A stretch of DNA of 64,000 bases, from positions 10,786,880 to 10,850,879 of the forward strand of contig CM041538.1 of assembly GCA_023238725.1 (NCBI GenBank). Reading direction: 5' to 3'. The DNA comes from Scortum barcoo. Its lineage: Eukaryota; Chordata; Actinopteri; Centrarchiformes; Terapontidae. The translations under genes and the position numbers were made by a program. The notes beneath the pieces are model-generated. The model searched no databases. It was not told where the DNA came from and saw nothing but the letters and a program-made list of their open reading frames with translations. Of this stretch, positions 1 to 35,409 are shown piece by piece. Within the stretch, counting starts at the first letter, position 1. Each line of letters begins with the position of its first letter.

Positions 1-24127
<24,127 letters not shown>

Positions 24128-24151
24128 GAAAATCCGAGCTGATAACTGACG

Positions 24152-24158
24152 TTATATA
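24152..24158 (-). promoter_or_regulatory. TATA box of rnf213
   Basis: TATATAA on the minus strand, between the ISRE-like motif and a first exon that ends in a good donor (AAG then GTAGGT) at 24094. The spacing predicts transcription start near 24127. Confidence 0.55.
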
Positions 24159-24177
24159 GCTTACAGAGGGTGCATTT

Positions 24178-24191
24178 ACTTTCATTTTCAT
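24178..24191 (-). promoter_or_regulatory. ISRE-like interferon response element of rnf213
   Basis: On the minus strand this reads ATGAAAATGAAAGT, two GAAA cores with a two-base spacer, close to the ISRE consensus bound by IRF and ISGF3 factors. It lies about 20 bp upstream of the TATA box and 50 to 65 bp upstream of the inferred start site. Mammalian RNF213 is interferon-induced, so the placement makes sense. Function is inferred. Confidence 0.65.
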
Positions 24192-27100
24192 TTACAGTAA
24201 AAGGTGTGGCTGCTTTGGCTTTTTATGCTGCACTTGTTGAGCAATAAATCATCATTTTACTTATGTGTATACATATATGAGTCAAAGGATATTGTGTATT
24301 TTATATAATACATTATGATTTATATAACAGCTTCAGAACTTACTGCAGCGCTTAATATCCTGTTTTCAGACCCTGCCATTCCCAATTTGTCCAGCAGCTG
24401 TCACTAGAGAGCTTTCCATTTTGGCATCAGCCACCACTGTAACATCCTCAAGCCCCACACAGCTGTTTCCATTTCCCCTTACAGAGCCCAGTGTAAGCCC
24501 AAAGATACTGTGGGTTGTTCGGACAGATCTAATGTTGCCGACCTGCTTGCCACTTGAATGAGTATTATATGAGTAATACATGTTTTTTTTTTCTAATCCA
24601 TCTCATTGACTTCTAAATCTGTGTTATGTTTAACATATTGTGGTGCCTAGTTGTCTAAATTAACAATTAAGTTTACCCACAGGACAATCACACAATGCCT
24701 CATCTCATTTTTAAGCAGAAATTCATAATGTAATTGGATCCATCTATCACCATCCATCACTGTTAGCTCTATGGACACACAGAAACACGTGCTCACATGC
24801 AGGTGACACAATAAACATTCCTGACAGCAGACCTTTTGCAGGCTCTTTGGTTTTTTTCTTGATAAAGTCTACTTCTATTCTGTCCCAAATAAGTTGTCTT
24901 ACATAATTATATTGATTGTGCATCGGACTATGGATGCAGTCACAATGCTTAGGTGCAGTATTGTTGCTGTGCAGAACCAGCTAAGATATTGATGGAGCAC
25001 TGCAGCTGTACTGCTGACATACTGCCTTTGCAACAAAAGGCACTGTAGACAAGGGGTGTTGAACTAGTCCTAAAAGCTTTTACAAAAGCAGACTGCAAGG
25101 TAACATTTCCACTGTACAATGTCAACAATGAAGAGAAGACATAACTTCACCAAATCTGGAGTTTGAATGTGTTGTATTACAGCTTTATCAACCCATTGTG
25201 AATATATTAAGTTAATAAGGGAGAAACAAACATTAATCATTCTATAAAAATTCTATAAAACAGTATGAGTTGTAAAAGATGACAGTGTGAGACAGATCAA
25301 AACAACTGGAAGAAAAAATGCATTAAAGAAGAAGAGTAGAGGGCAGACTAACCTTTGAAATGTAATTAAATTCAGTTCTAAGGCTTTGCCAAAACAGTTG
25401 AATTGCCAAGAGGCACTGAAATTAAACATCAAGATGCACTGAGTTCATGCAGGGGGAATGTGGAGAATGTTTTCCTACCAAAATGCATGAATGCATAATA
25501 TCCAAGATGGCATTTGTGAGGGAGGAAAATAACACTATTTTCCACTACCTCTGAAGTCAGTGCTCAAGAAGCGTGCTAAATCATATCATCTCTGTGCTAG
25601 GCTGAATTGTTGACCGTGCATACAGGCTTGGACTGTGTGTGTGTGTGTGTATGTGTGTGTGTGTTAGGGGTGTTGGGGCTAATCTCAGTGCTGGGCTATT
25701 GAGTCCTCCTCCTCTTCTTTACCACCCACACATCTCTTCCACATAGACACACACAACCGCAGTCATCAGCCAATCACTACCTCTCTTCCTTTCAATTGCT
25801 TTTACCTGCGTCACTCTGCATGTGTTGCCATGGCGATCACTGATGCTCCCCCCACACTTTGTCTCTCTGCCTCTTCCAGTATGAGGGTGAAGCCGACTTG
25901 TGGTTGATGATGCAGGCAGGCTGCAGACGTCATCACTTCCCTCGGGAAGAAGGCCTATTTTTACCACTGGGCACAAAGTATACCAAGCAGCCCAACATAT
26001 TTATGGAACCGCATCTAATCCCAGCCTGCCAGGAAAACATCTCTCCCCACGCTTTGCATCTCCTCTCTCTCTCTCTCTCTCTCTTTCCCTCCATTCATCT
26101 CACTGAAATGCCGTTCCTTCAAAGGCATATTTTTATCCCTTGAACTGAGATGGCAGCACTTGTGAAAAATCTTGTTTAAGTATTAGCGCTGTTTTATCTG
26201 TGATACTGTATTTATCACCAAAGGGAGATTCCACACACATTCTCACCTCCACACCGAGGTCAGACGTCAGGGGTCACAGTGTCCCATGGAGCATCAGCCA
26301 CAAGAGCTAGTAAAGATTCATTGCTTTTCTCAAGGGCACTTTAGATGAGCAGTTGCCTGTTGCACCAGAGACAGATAATAGCGAAGGGAGTCAGCATGAC
26401 ATCACCTACAAGTTTCTGATCATTCTGAAACCAGGAAATAATAATACTTACTGTTGGACCTGCATTGTAATGTTTGGAGAGGAACTTCCCTGGTGAAGTA
26501 AAGAGAAAGCCAAGTGGACTAATACAAATTTACATGAATGTGCTGAATGCAAAAAATATAGTAAAATTTAAAAAGTAAAAGCATCCGCAAAAGCATTCTT
26601 CTCTCTTTTGCCTTTCAAGGTGGACTAAAATCCATTGTGTTATCTGACACAGGCATAATGTGGCAACTGAAGCTGGTGCGTATATACCTACCCTTCAATA
26701 TCATGATTTTTTTCAGTTCCTCCAATAACAGTAACACAGTGATGCTGATGAGTAATTATCTGGTAATTCTTCGTCCAAACTAACATTGACAACTACTGGT
26801 TTATGTTCAATCAGCTTTGTAGTTGTAAATATGTTGAAAAGGCTGGCAGAGGTATCTGCCATGATGAGAGACACGCCCAGGCCACCTCATCAAATGGCTA
26901 GTCAAGCATTTGTGAACAGTTATTTCAAATGAGTAACACATGAGACATGCCAAGGCATCATACATGTGGAGGCTGAAATTCCCTGGATGTTGATTGTACA
27001 AAATAAGGTTCCTATGACTCCATGCTCCTTCTATCCACTCTCCTTTAGTTTCATGAGAGTACACTGATGGAAACCAGCAGCGCTCTTCTGGTTTGACTAA

Positions 27101-27529
27101 TGTCATACACCTGGCAGACAAATCAAATCAGCAGGAAATATCAATAACAAAATTTTGAGTACATATATATGTTACTTTATGATTAGATAAAGGAGGGTTG
27201 CATCGTGAGGTAATACAGAGCAATATTGCCATTGAACAGATTATTATTGATGTTACAAATGACATAAAAGTCAAGTAATACATTTTAAGTATGTTAAACA
27301 CTCTAAAGTCATTAGATGTTCTTAGCTGCTGCTTTTCATGACAGAAAAATATAAAATTGTGTTTATGTGCTGCTGCTTGCCTGTTATGGGTATTTTGTAC
27401 CTACCTGTGTTGCTGGACTTGGATATGAAAATCATCCTTCAAGTAAGACTGTCTTTTCATCCATTTCCGTCCATAGTTTTGTTTGTTCGAACTACAGTAT
27501 TTCCTAGTTAAAACAGTTATAGTATAGTA

Positions 27530-27570
<41 letters not shown>

Positions 27571-27635
27571 TATATATATATGTAGATGCTGCATTAACTG
27601 ACTTCGCCTGTTGCTGTGATATGTAAATGCATCCA
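24192..27635. other. rnf213 upstream intergenic DNA
   Basis: No convincing exon. It includes a (TG)n tract (25636-25665) and a (CT)n tract (26063-26088). The block 25850-26160 is less AT-rich and repeat-free and could be a conserved regulatory element, but nothing in the sequence proves this. A minus-strand open frame at 26807-27121 has no recognisable family motif. Confidence 0.4.
27534..27582. repeat. (TA)n microsatellite
   Basis: About 48 bp of TA repeats with a single GAC interruption. Confidence 0.9.
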
Positions 27636-27939
27636 CCATACTGATTGATCAGACACAATTGTTTCATAGCTAAAAATAAATATCAACCATCCTGATGTTG
27701 GTCATCGTTACACCTAATTAAGCCTAAATATTCTTTCTCCCTGCCAAACATTTGAATTAAGGTTTCCACAACTGTGGGACATTATTTACCCTATTAATTA
27801 CATGTTAAAAACTAATTAATCAACATGTCTGAACAGTTATCACAAAATAGAGCAAAACTTCAGTGCTCAAAAACTAAAACAAAGTTAACTAACACTGTCT
27901 AACTCTTTGTAAATGTGTGCCGTTATAAATTAAAGATGG
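27636..27939 (+). repeat. Direct duplicate, copy A
   Basis: About 300 bp that recurs in the same orientation at 34988-35340. Shared phrases include CTGATTGATCAGACAC, TACCCTATTAATTACATGT and AACTTCAGTGCTCAAAAACT. Each copy is followed by a GT-rich tract. No coding signal was seen, and it may be an unclassified dispersed repeat. Confidence 0.85.
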
Positions 27940-28395
27940 TGGTGTGTGTGTGTCTGTGTTTGTGTGTGTCAGGGATGCATATTTAACACCAATATTTTTC
28001 AGCAAGTGAGTATAACGTGCAGGTATGATGAGGATCTCACTCTGGTGAAACACACTTAATTTCTGTTGGAAATATTAAAGTAGACTCACTCATCATGTAC
28101 TGACGACTTCTCCTACTCTGCTGGTTTGTATACTTTCTACTTACTGCCCTCTTTTTGACACCACAACTAAATATAACTTATAATAATATCATCAATTTAG
28201 AGGCTTTTGACAACTCATACAAAATGCCATAAACACACATTACTAGCTATACTAATTTGTACTCGTTTCACAGTTTTTCTCTTCTGGATGTCCAAGGTTA
28301 GTACTCTTTCTTTTACAAGAGATTACACTTAAGTAACAGGTAAGTAATGGTTTAGCTGTTGAATTATTCTCCTTTCAGGTATAGACAGGTAAACA

Positions 28396-28786
28396 ATGGG
28401 CAACCTTTGTTTACATGAAAACATCAGGTAAGTACTAATCACTGTTCTAGCATGTATGATATGTGATGACATGTAATACACCATTAATTATTGGTTCCTA
28501 AACATTCAGAAAAGGACAACAACAGACAGAAACTTATTCAGCAAGATGTGACAGTATTAGTGACAGTATAAGTATCAAATCCTTCTCACCTGAATACACC
28601 TACTCTTTGGAGATGAGTCGGGAATCTGAAGACAGAGGGTTTCACTCCATCTCTGAGCCCAATGATCTGACCTGTCCTGTGTTCGCTGCAGAGCACAGAG
28701 GACTCACTGGCAGCAAAACTTTCCCTCCTTATAGCTACTCCCCGCTGCCTCCTAAAGTCTCTTCCTTTGGGGAACCTTCAAAGTGA
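28396..28786 (+). CDS. Candidate two-exon small gene, 102 aa, unrecognised
   Basis: The first exon has ATG at 28396 (context AAACAATGG) and ends 28427 with AG then GTAAGT. The second starts after ATTCAG at 28510 and ends at TGA 28784-28786; the 82-bp intron is typical of fish. The joined frame has no stop and gives 102 residues. The protein opens MGNLC, a possible N-myristoylation signal with a neighbouring Cys. It is Ser-rich (DSISDSISIKSFS) and ends with a Pro/Tyr stretch (FPPYSYSPLPPK). No domain is recognised, and no polyadenylation signal was found nearby. It could be a real lineage gene, part of a longer transcript, or chance; the opposite strand also has splice-like motifs. Confidence 0.4.
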
Positions 28787-29022
28787 GAAAAGTTATCTAG
28801 TCAGCAAAGAGTCAGGCTCATAATCTGTCAGTCGCTCACCTAAAACAAGAGGCCTGTAATACAAACTGGTTTTGAGAAAAACAGCAGTATTCATAGCTAT
28901 CTAGCGTTATCGCTAACATTAGCTAGCCTGACTCTGGTGTCTAGCTAGTTAATGTTAGCTCTCGACATAATGTAATAATGTTAATGGCCACAACAGAAGG
29001 AAAAACTATTGTTCAGTCTTAC

Positions 29023-29095
29023 CTGCTAAAGGTAATTCCCCGAGGTTTAGTTTAGACTGTGCTGTAGTTCAGTTCAGCCCCAAGCTGCGCACGAG
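29023..29095 (-). other. Possible orphan 5' exon on the minus strand
   Basis: The minus strand has a strong donor (TTTAGCAG then GTAAGACTG) at 29023, preceded by less AT-rich sequence with CpGs (GTGCGCAGC). It could be an alternative upstream first exon of rnf213 or the first exon of another transcript. The upper boundary is a guess. Confidence 0.25.
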
Positions 29096-29553
29096 TAGTA
29101 GAAGCTACATAACTACATAACCTCCTTTAAATGTGACCTTGCTGTGTTGTTGGGTGTCACAAATTGAAAGAGTGATGGTTCAGGATTTAGGTTTTATCAC
29201 ATACCAGTGACCACCGTCAAAACAAGACAACTGCGTGTTTGTACTTCATATCAGATATGATTAAATAAAGTATAGTATGGTCAACTTTAACCATACATGG
29301 CTACAACTAATTCCTGTTAGACAACTGCCAAACACACCCCTTGCCCAATTTGATAGGACACACAAACTAAAAGTAACTATACAGATATCATAAAGACTCA
29401 ATGATGAACTACAGCAGAACATGTGGTACAATATGATAGGCCTACATTAAAAATGTGGGTAATGTAAATCGCTGAAATCACTGTGTAGGGACATTTTAAA
29501 ACATTATCTTGACAGTAGATATTAAATTTAAAAAATATTCTTTAACCTGGCAC

Positions 29554-30205
29554 CAGAGCCGGCTGGCCCATTAGGCCTCCAGGGGGCGCCACAAAATCGG
29601 GAAAAAAAATTCACCTTCAATATAATTATATTAAAACTAGTTATTTCTATTAACTCTAAAAATGGAACAGCCCACACAGATTCAAATGTAAAGCAATTAC
29701 TAATTAATATTACTACAAATGATAATACCAAATAACCCCCCCTCCTCCAGCTGATGGTACCTCCTCTCTGTGGGGGGAGGGGCCAATTTATTGATGTGAC
29801 CCATAAACCTTTGTCTACATTGTCCTAATCTACACTTTTATTATTTGTTTTATTTACATCTGGCTAGCTAACGTTTTTCCTGCTTTGTATACAGTTATTG
29901 TGTGCAAACTGTGTGGTTATTTAAAGTGTTTGATGTTGATTGTTGTATAATTATATTGTATAATTTATTACTATTGTTATTATTTATTCACTTATTTACA
30001 GGATTTTTATTTTGTGGTAAGGGTATTTATATTGTATTTCAAGATTTTTTTGTATTTATTTGTAATTTGTTAATGCATGTAAATTGGGTGACATGCTGTT
30101 ATCTTATAAATTAAAGACAATGGTAAAAACAATGCTATTCGATTTCTTTTGTAAGCATATGTAAAAATCTCGCCTAGGGCGCCACATTGGGTAGGGCCGG
30201 CTCTG
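29554..30205. mobile_element. hAT-type miniature element, copy 1, with 8-bp target duplication
   Basis: The ends are inverted (CAGAGCCGGC at left, GCCGGCTCTG at right), with GGCGCC blocks just inside. The flanks CCTGGCAC (29546-29553) and CCTAGCAC (30206-30213) differ at one base, the 8-bp duplication expected of hAT elements. There is no coding region. The internal sequence matches the copy at 37365-38242. Confidence 0.88.
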
Positions 30206-31240
30206 CCTAGCACATAGCAAAGGTAGTTCAATCCTTTCTACATAGTGAGGGTATACAGATTTTAAACTGATATATAAAAAGAGCACGTTGAGCATGTTGT
30301 TTGGCGATCGTTAATATTTTTCCCACGTGTATACATTCATAATAGACCTACAGTTGTGTTATATGATGCAGTATTCAATGCAAATCTACAGCTGAAAGAG
30401 TTCATGGATTAATCCACTGGTCAACTGGATGAAAAGATAACAGGCAACAATTTTTCATAAGCCTTATTATATATATAATTGTTTTTTCATGTCTTTGGTT
30501 TTTTCACCAAATGTGAGAATTTGCTGAGTTTCTCTGTTTTATATGATAATAAACTGAACATTTTGGAATTTTCTTTGAGACAGATGGTCGGACAAAACAG
30601 ACAGCAATAAGTTGTCAGCTTCAGTTTTACTATATTATACAGTTTTCAAAATCAAGTCAAATGTATTATACTGTACGTCAATTTCACATAAAATGTATTG
30701 ATGGGTTTTACAGGCCCCCAACAGCATTAAATCCTTACCCAGTCTTTCTAAAAAAGAAAAACTTCAAAACTATAGTAAATACTTGCACATAAGGGAGGAA
30801 AAATTAGACAAATGCACATTCAAAAAAAGCAGCTTGGGTAGTCACAACAGTAGTCAGCCATATCCATATATCCAGATACAACAAGTCCAAGGAAGGGATG
30901 CAGTGAAATTCATCCAATAGCAGTTATTTACAGATGGGAAATAGTATAAAAATGAATGCTTGCATATCGCTGTCCATTCTTAAAGTCAAGCTCAAATGTC
31001 TAGACAAGCCAAGACAATCCCCTAGACAAGCTTCTGTTTATCTATCATTATCTATAGAGAAACATAACAGCACATAAAAATACAATAAAAATAAAATAAC
31101 TTTGCCCAAAGCTTGAGGTTTAAATAGCTTCTGTTAAGTGTTTGTGTTACTACTGAACCATTCACATTTCCTCTTATATCATATAATATGTGCTACAGTT
31201 TAAAACTGTGTTATCTACACATGCCAGCCTATCATCAGCC

Positions 31241-31387
31241 TTGCATGTCTTTGGACTGTAGGAGGAAACCTGGGCACCCTGAGGAAACCCACACAGAAAA
31301 GATTATGTGTAGTAGCAATGTACATATTTAAACCCACTTCTCATGTTGTGGGGTGGCAGTATCAACCACTGAGCCACAGCACCACCC
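31241..31387 (-). mobile_element. Degraded SINE fragment
   Basis: Minus-strand remnant of the SINE at 34519. On that strand it begins GGGTGGTGCTGTGGCTCAGTG, the head of the SINE, and later has GTGGGTTTCCTC and CCTACAGTCCAAAGACATGC. The tail half is missing. Confidence 0.7.
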
Positions 31388-33870
31388 AGAAGTAGCAGCA
31401 GTTTCAGATCAACCTGTAGTCCTCCACATTTAGTGTGATGGTTTCAATTATCTTAACACATTTCACATATGTAAAGGATAGAAAAGACTGATCCTGGCTA
31501 TAATATCCTGTCATATCCTAAAAATGAGAAGTACGTCTTTGTGGTAACATTGTATGTAAAATCAAACACGCAGCCTCAATCGTCATAAATCAAAATAGCA
31601 TGAGAGAGAAAGAGCATTTTTCCACAAAATGTAATTTACATTTTTCTGTTTCATAGTCTGATTGGAAAATGAATGGAAACCACCATTTGAGGTTAACAAA
31701 GCCTCAGACTTCTGTGACTGCCATCACTCTAATTCACTGGGAGATCTAAATGAAATAGTATTGATTCTATTAGCCTGTCATAATAGCAAAAAATATGACT
31801 ACATACAAAATGCTACAACTATAATATTTTTATATTTTTTATTAAAAAAAATGACAAAAATGACATGCAGTGGATAAGCAGACAAGTAAAGCACTGGCTA
31901 CTTTCTCAATAACAAACATCAGTCACAAAAAATATTAAAAACAATGTATAATTACATAATAAGATACAAATTTCTAAACAATTCAACTGGTTATATTATA
32001 TTTAATTGAACTTAGCATAAATGGGTCTTAATAACTGTAAAAAAAATGTGTACATGAGGTAACATTAGGTTATAATAGTCCCCTGTAGCGCATGTATTGC
32101 TCTATAGAGGACTATTATACCCTAACTGTAGCAGTAACATACTCTGGAAAATGCTTTTGTGTGTTTTTCTGCTACAGTTCATGTTTAACCATGAAAAGGT
32201 TTAGACTAGGTAAGGTTTTGTGGTTAAGTGTGCAAACTTGTGCGTGTGGGAACAAATGTGTTTTGTACAAACCACCAGACACACACTCTCTGTCTTTGTG
32301 CAGTGGGTTCCTACGTCCTCCAAAATGTGGAACTTCACCTACACTTTGAAACTACGTCATCTGGCCCAGTGGAGCAGCTTAGTGGGACTCACACAAACAC
32401 GTGTTCTCCGTCTTGTCAGGATTGTCATCTTCGTTTTACTTCTTTACATTAAACATTTTAAGTATTTGATAATACGATCTTTAGAAAGTAGCTATTCACA
32501 TATTTATGGTGACTGAATGTTACTTTAGGCTGCTTCTTCTTAAGGCCAAAATGTTTGTATGGCTGTACTTACAAGCCACACTTGAAGGTGTGAAAACCTG
32601 GTTGTCATGGAGAGAGGTGAGACTCAATATTGGTTCCTGAAAGGCAGTCATAGTGGTGGTTGTAAACACACAGTAACAGAAAAACTTACAGAAAATGGAG
32701 ACCTTGAGTGAGAAGATGAAATTCTTTTTTTTTTCGCCTTCACACACCTGGTCAGTCCATGTGTGAAGTGGATGTGAAAGTCAGATTAACAATATTAGAA
32801 CATTACAAACATTGTTAGCATGCTGATGCCTTTAAGTCTTAATCTTCTTATAATGTAATTAATTTTAATGACTGTAACGGTATCACAGGTTTTGGTTTCT
32901 CGACCATCAACATTACAGGTTGAGGGTCACAGCACCCTGGCTGCAGATAAAACAACATATTCCTGTTAACAAAGAGTGATCATGTATGACAGAAAAGTGC
33001 TACAAAAAGGAAATGAGATCGAAGATAAGGTTTTGTCTGACATCTGTTTTATTTTTTAGCTCACACACCCACATATAGTCACATACCTGCTATTCAGGCA
33101 GTCTGACATTGTTGGCCAGGATCAAGACACATCTTTTGATTAGCTAACTGCTTTTAAAGAACGCCTTATATAATATTTAATAACATCCAGGTACGATTGC
33201 CAAATTAGTTGCCAAGCGAAACAACATAACAGTTAACTTATGTGTTGGGCTTCATGGACTTTCAAATCTCCCAGTCGATTCACAAGAAATTCATAGATGT
33301 GAAGGTGAAAATAAGCCAACCGTAAAAGTTTCTGTCTTACAACAGAAGAAAATTCTCATTTCTAATAATATCTTCAAAGGGCCCTTATCTGCCCTACTCC
33401 CCTCCAGTGATCACAACTAATCAAACCACACAGCCACCACATGTTGCTCAGTACAGTACAAAACGTTCCTGATCTCTTTTGGGTTCTGGCACGGCGAAGT
33501 TGAACTGCTCCAACCGATGCCAAGCATTCCTGACAGCTCATAGACAGCTCTGTGCCTCGCCCTGCTTTAACACACAGTCACTGAAACAATGAGTACTGGA
33601 GGCCCGAGTTCACTCCTTAGCTCATGTTGACATTTAGCTGTCACATGACACATTATTACATTATGACACTCTAAAAGGCTGTTTACTGAGTGTTTCGCAT
33701 GTGGAAAACTCCTTAACGTCCCCTAAGTTGTTACTATCATGCTGTTCTGAAGACTTGTTTGTTCTTTGTCTTGTCATGCTGTTTAGTATTTGTAATTTTT
33801 GTGTGCCTTACATTTTGCTTTTCTTTCCTTTTACTGTATTTATGCTCATATTTTTAACAATTTTGTTCTT

Positions 33871-33940
33871 GTGAAGCACTTTGTGACCTTGCCCTATGAA
33901 AGATACCATACTAAAAAAACATGACTTGCTTACTTACTTC
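33871..33940 (+). repeat. LINE-like 3' tail fragment
   Basis: GTGAAGCACTTTGTGACCTTG, followed by a degenerate GATACCATACTA and (CTTA)n, resembles the common 3' end of fish non-LTR elements. The family is uncertain. Confidence 0.45.
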
Positions 33941-34518
33941 CGTAGATCCATTCAGGTTTCTTTTCACCTTTTAGCCAACTGACTATTGGCAACCTTTTTC
34001 AAAACATACCGTAAATATGTTGTAAATCAACTCTGAAAGTTCCCATACATACTGTAGGTATCCGTCAGCCATTAACATTTTGGGACATTGTCTGTAATCA
34101 GTTGGTTGACACACCACTCAGAGTTAAATATCTTGGCAACTGCTGGATGCAAAACCATGAAACATTAAGGTTCCCCTGAGGATGACTCTTGGTGATCCTC
34201 TGACTTTTCATTGAGTGTCACAGAGTGTCAAAGTTTTTGCCTATCAGGTGAAAAATATTTCCACATTTTAATCGGGAACGTGGATTGCTTTATTGTTGTT
34301 TTATTTGAATACCAGGTTGTTTCCATCTGCTTTCTATATTTCAGTTCAAATTTAAAGGTCCAGTTTGCAGTTTCATTTTGAATTTAGGTTGCATTGTCTG
34401 TCAATTTGAAAATGAAAATGAAAATCTATTCCATCTCATTTTTGTTTTGGTAGTGAAGTGTTTTGGAATAATTATGCATTTGTAACTATGAAAAGATTTT
34501 GATTTTGATTTGAATACA

Positions 34519-34886
34519 GGGGTGGCACAGTGGTGTAGTGGTCAGTACTGTCGCCTCACAGCTAGAGGGTTCAATCCCCGGTTGACACGGGCCCTTCTGT
34601 GTGGAGTTTGCATGTTCTCCCTGTGCCTGCGTGGGTTCTCTCTGGGTACTCCAGCTTCCTCCCACAATCCAAAGACATGCAGGTTAGGTTAATTGGCAAC
34701 TCTAAATTACCCCTAGATGTGAGTGTGATTGGTTGTCTGTCCTTCTCTGTCAGCCCTGCGACTGACTGGCGTCCAGTCCAGGGTGTACCCCTGCCTCTTG
34801 CCCAAGGATAGCTGGGACAGGCTCCAGCACCCCTGCGACCCTGTGTGCTCAGGATAAGCTGGGTTTAGAAAATGGATGGATGGATG
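34519..34886 (+). mobile_element. tRNA-derived SINE with perfect 12-bp target duplication
   Basis: 368-bp element flanked by GATTTGAATACA at 34507-34518 and 34887-34898. The head has pol III promoter boxes (A-box-like TGGTGTAGTGGTCAGT, B-box GGTTCAATCCC). The body is the common fish CATGTTCTCCCTGTG ... CCAAAGACATGC sequence. The tail AGGATAAGCTGG plus ATGG repeats resembles the Rex3-like 3' end at 3965-4016, suggesting mobilisation by an RTE-type LINE. Confidence 0.88.
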
Positions 34887-34987
34887 GATTTGAATACATT
34901 GTGGATGTTATTGTGGACATTTTAAAGTGTGTTGGTTTACGTTTCATGAACAATAACTGCTTTATGCTAGTTATGAATTCATACTAG

Positions 34988-35340
34988 CATACTGATTGAT
35001 CAGACACCATTCTTTCATAGCTAAAAATCAATATCAAATGTCTCTGATATACTCAAACTGATACTCAAACTGATCTCAGTAATTGTTTCACTTCATTAAG
35101 CCTAAATACTCCTCCTCCCTGCCTTCACACATTGATTACAAGATAAACATTTGTTTTTCCGTAATTGTGGGACATTAATTACCCTATTAATTACATGTCA
35201 AGTACAAATTCATCAACATGTATGAACATTTATCATGAAATGGAGCAAAACTTCAGTGCTCAAAAACTAAAACACACAAACACTGTCTAACTCTTTGTAA
35301 ATGTGTGTGTGCTGTGTGCTGTTATAAATTAAAGAAGGCA
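34988..35340 (+). repeat. Direct duplicate, copy B
   Basis: Second copy of the sequence at 27636-27939, slightly longer because of small indels, with the same orientation, and followed by a (GT)n tract at 35362-35406. Confidence 0.85.
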
Positions 35341-35361
35341 GATGAAAGAATATGGTATGTA

Positions 35362-35365
35362 TGTG

Positions 35366-35406
<41 letters not shown>
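35362..35406. repeat. (GT)n microsatellite
   Basis: About 45 bp of GT/TG repeats. Confidence 0.95.

Positions 35407-35409
<3 letters not shown>

Larger units (their letters stand above)
30214..34506. other. Intergenic DNA
   Basis: AT-rich and non-coding as far as I can see, apart from the degraded SINE at 31241 and a LINE-like tail at 33871. Short open frames near 32220-32516 and elsewhere lack family motifs. Confidence 0.45.

Noticed and set aside
26807..27121. 104-codon minus-strand open frame
   Set aside because: No recognisable domain and no supporting exon chain; a frame of this length is expected by chance across 64 kb.
28510..28786. Minus-strand reading of the small-gene second exon
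   Set aside because: It has a shorter open frame with stops at both sides and weaker splice support than the plus-strand model, though splice-like motifs exist.
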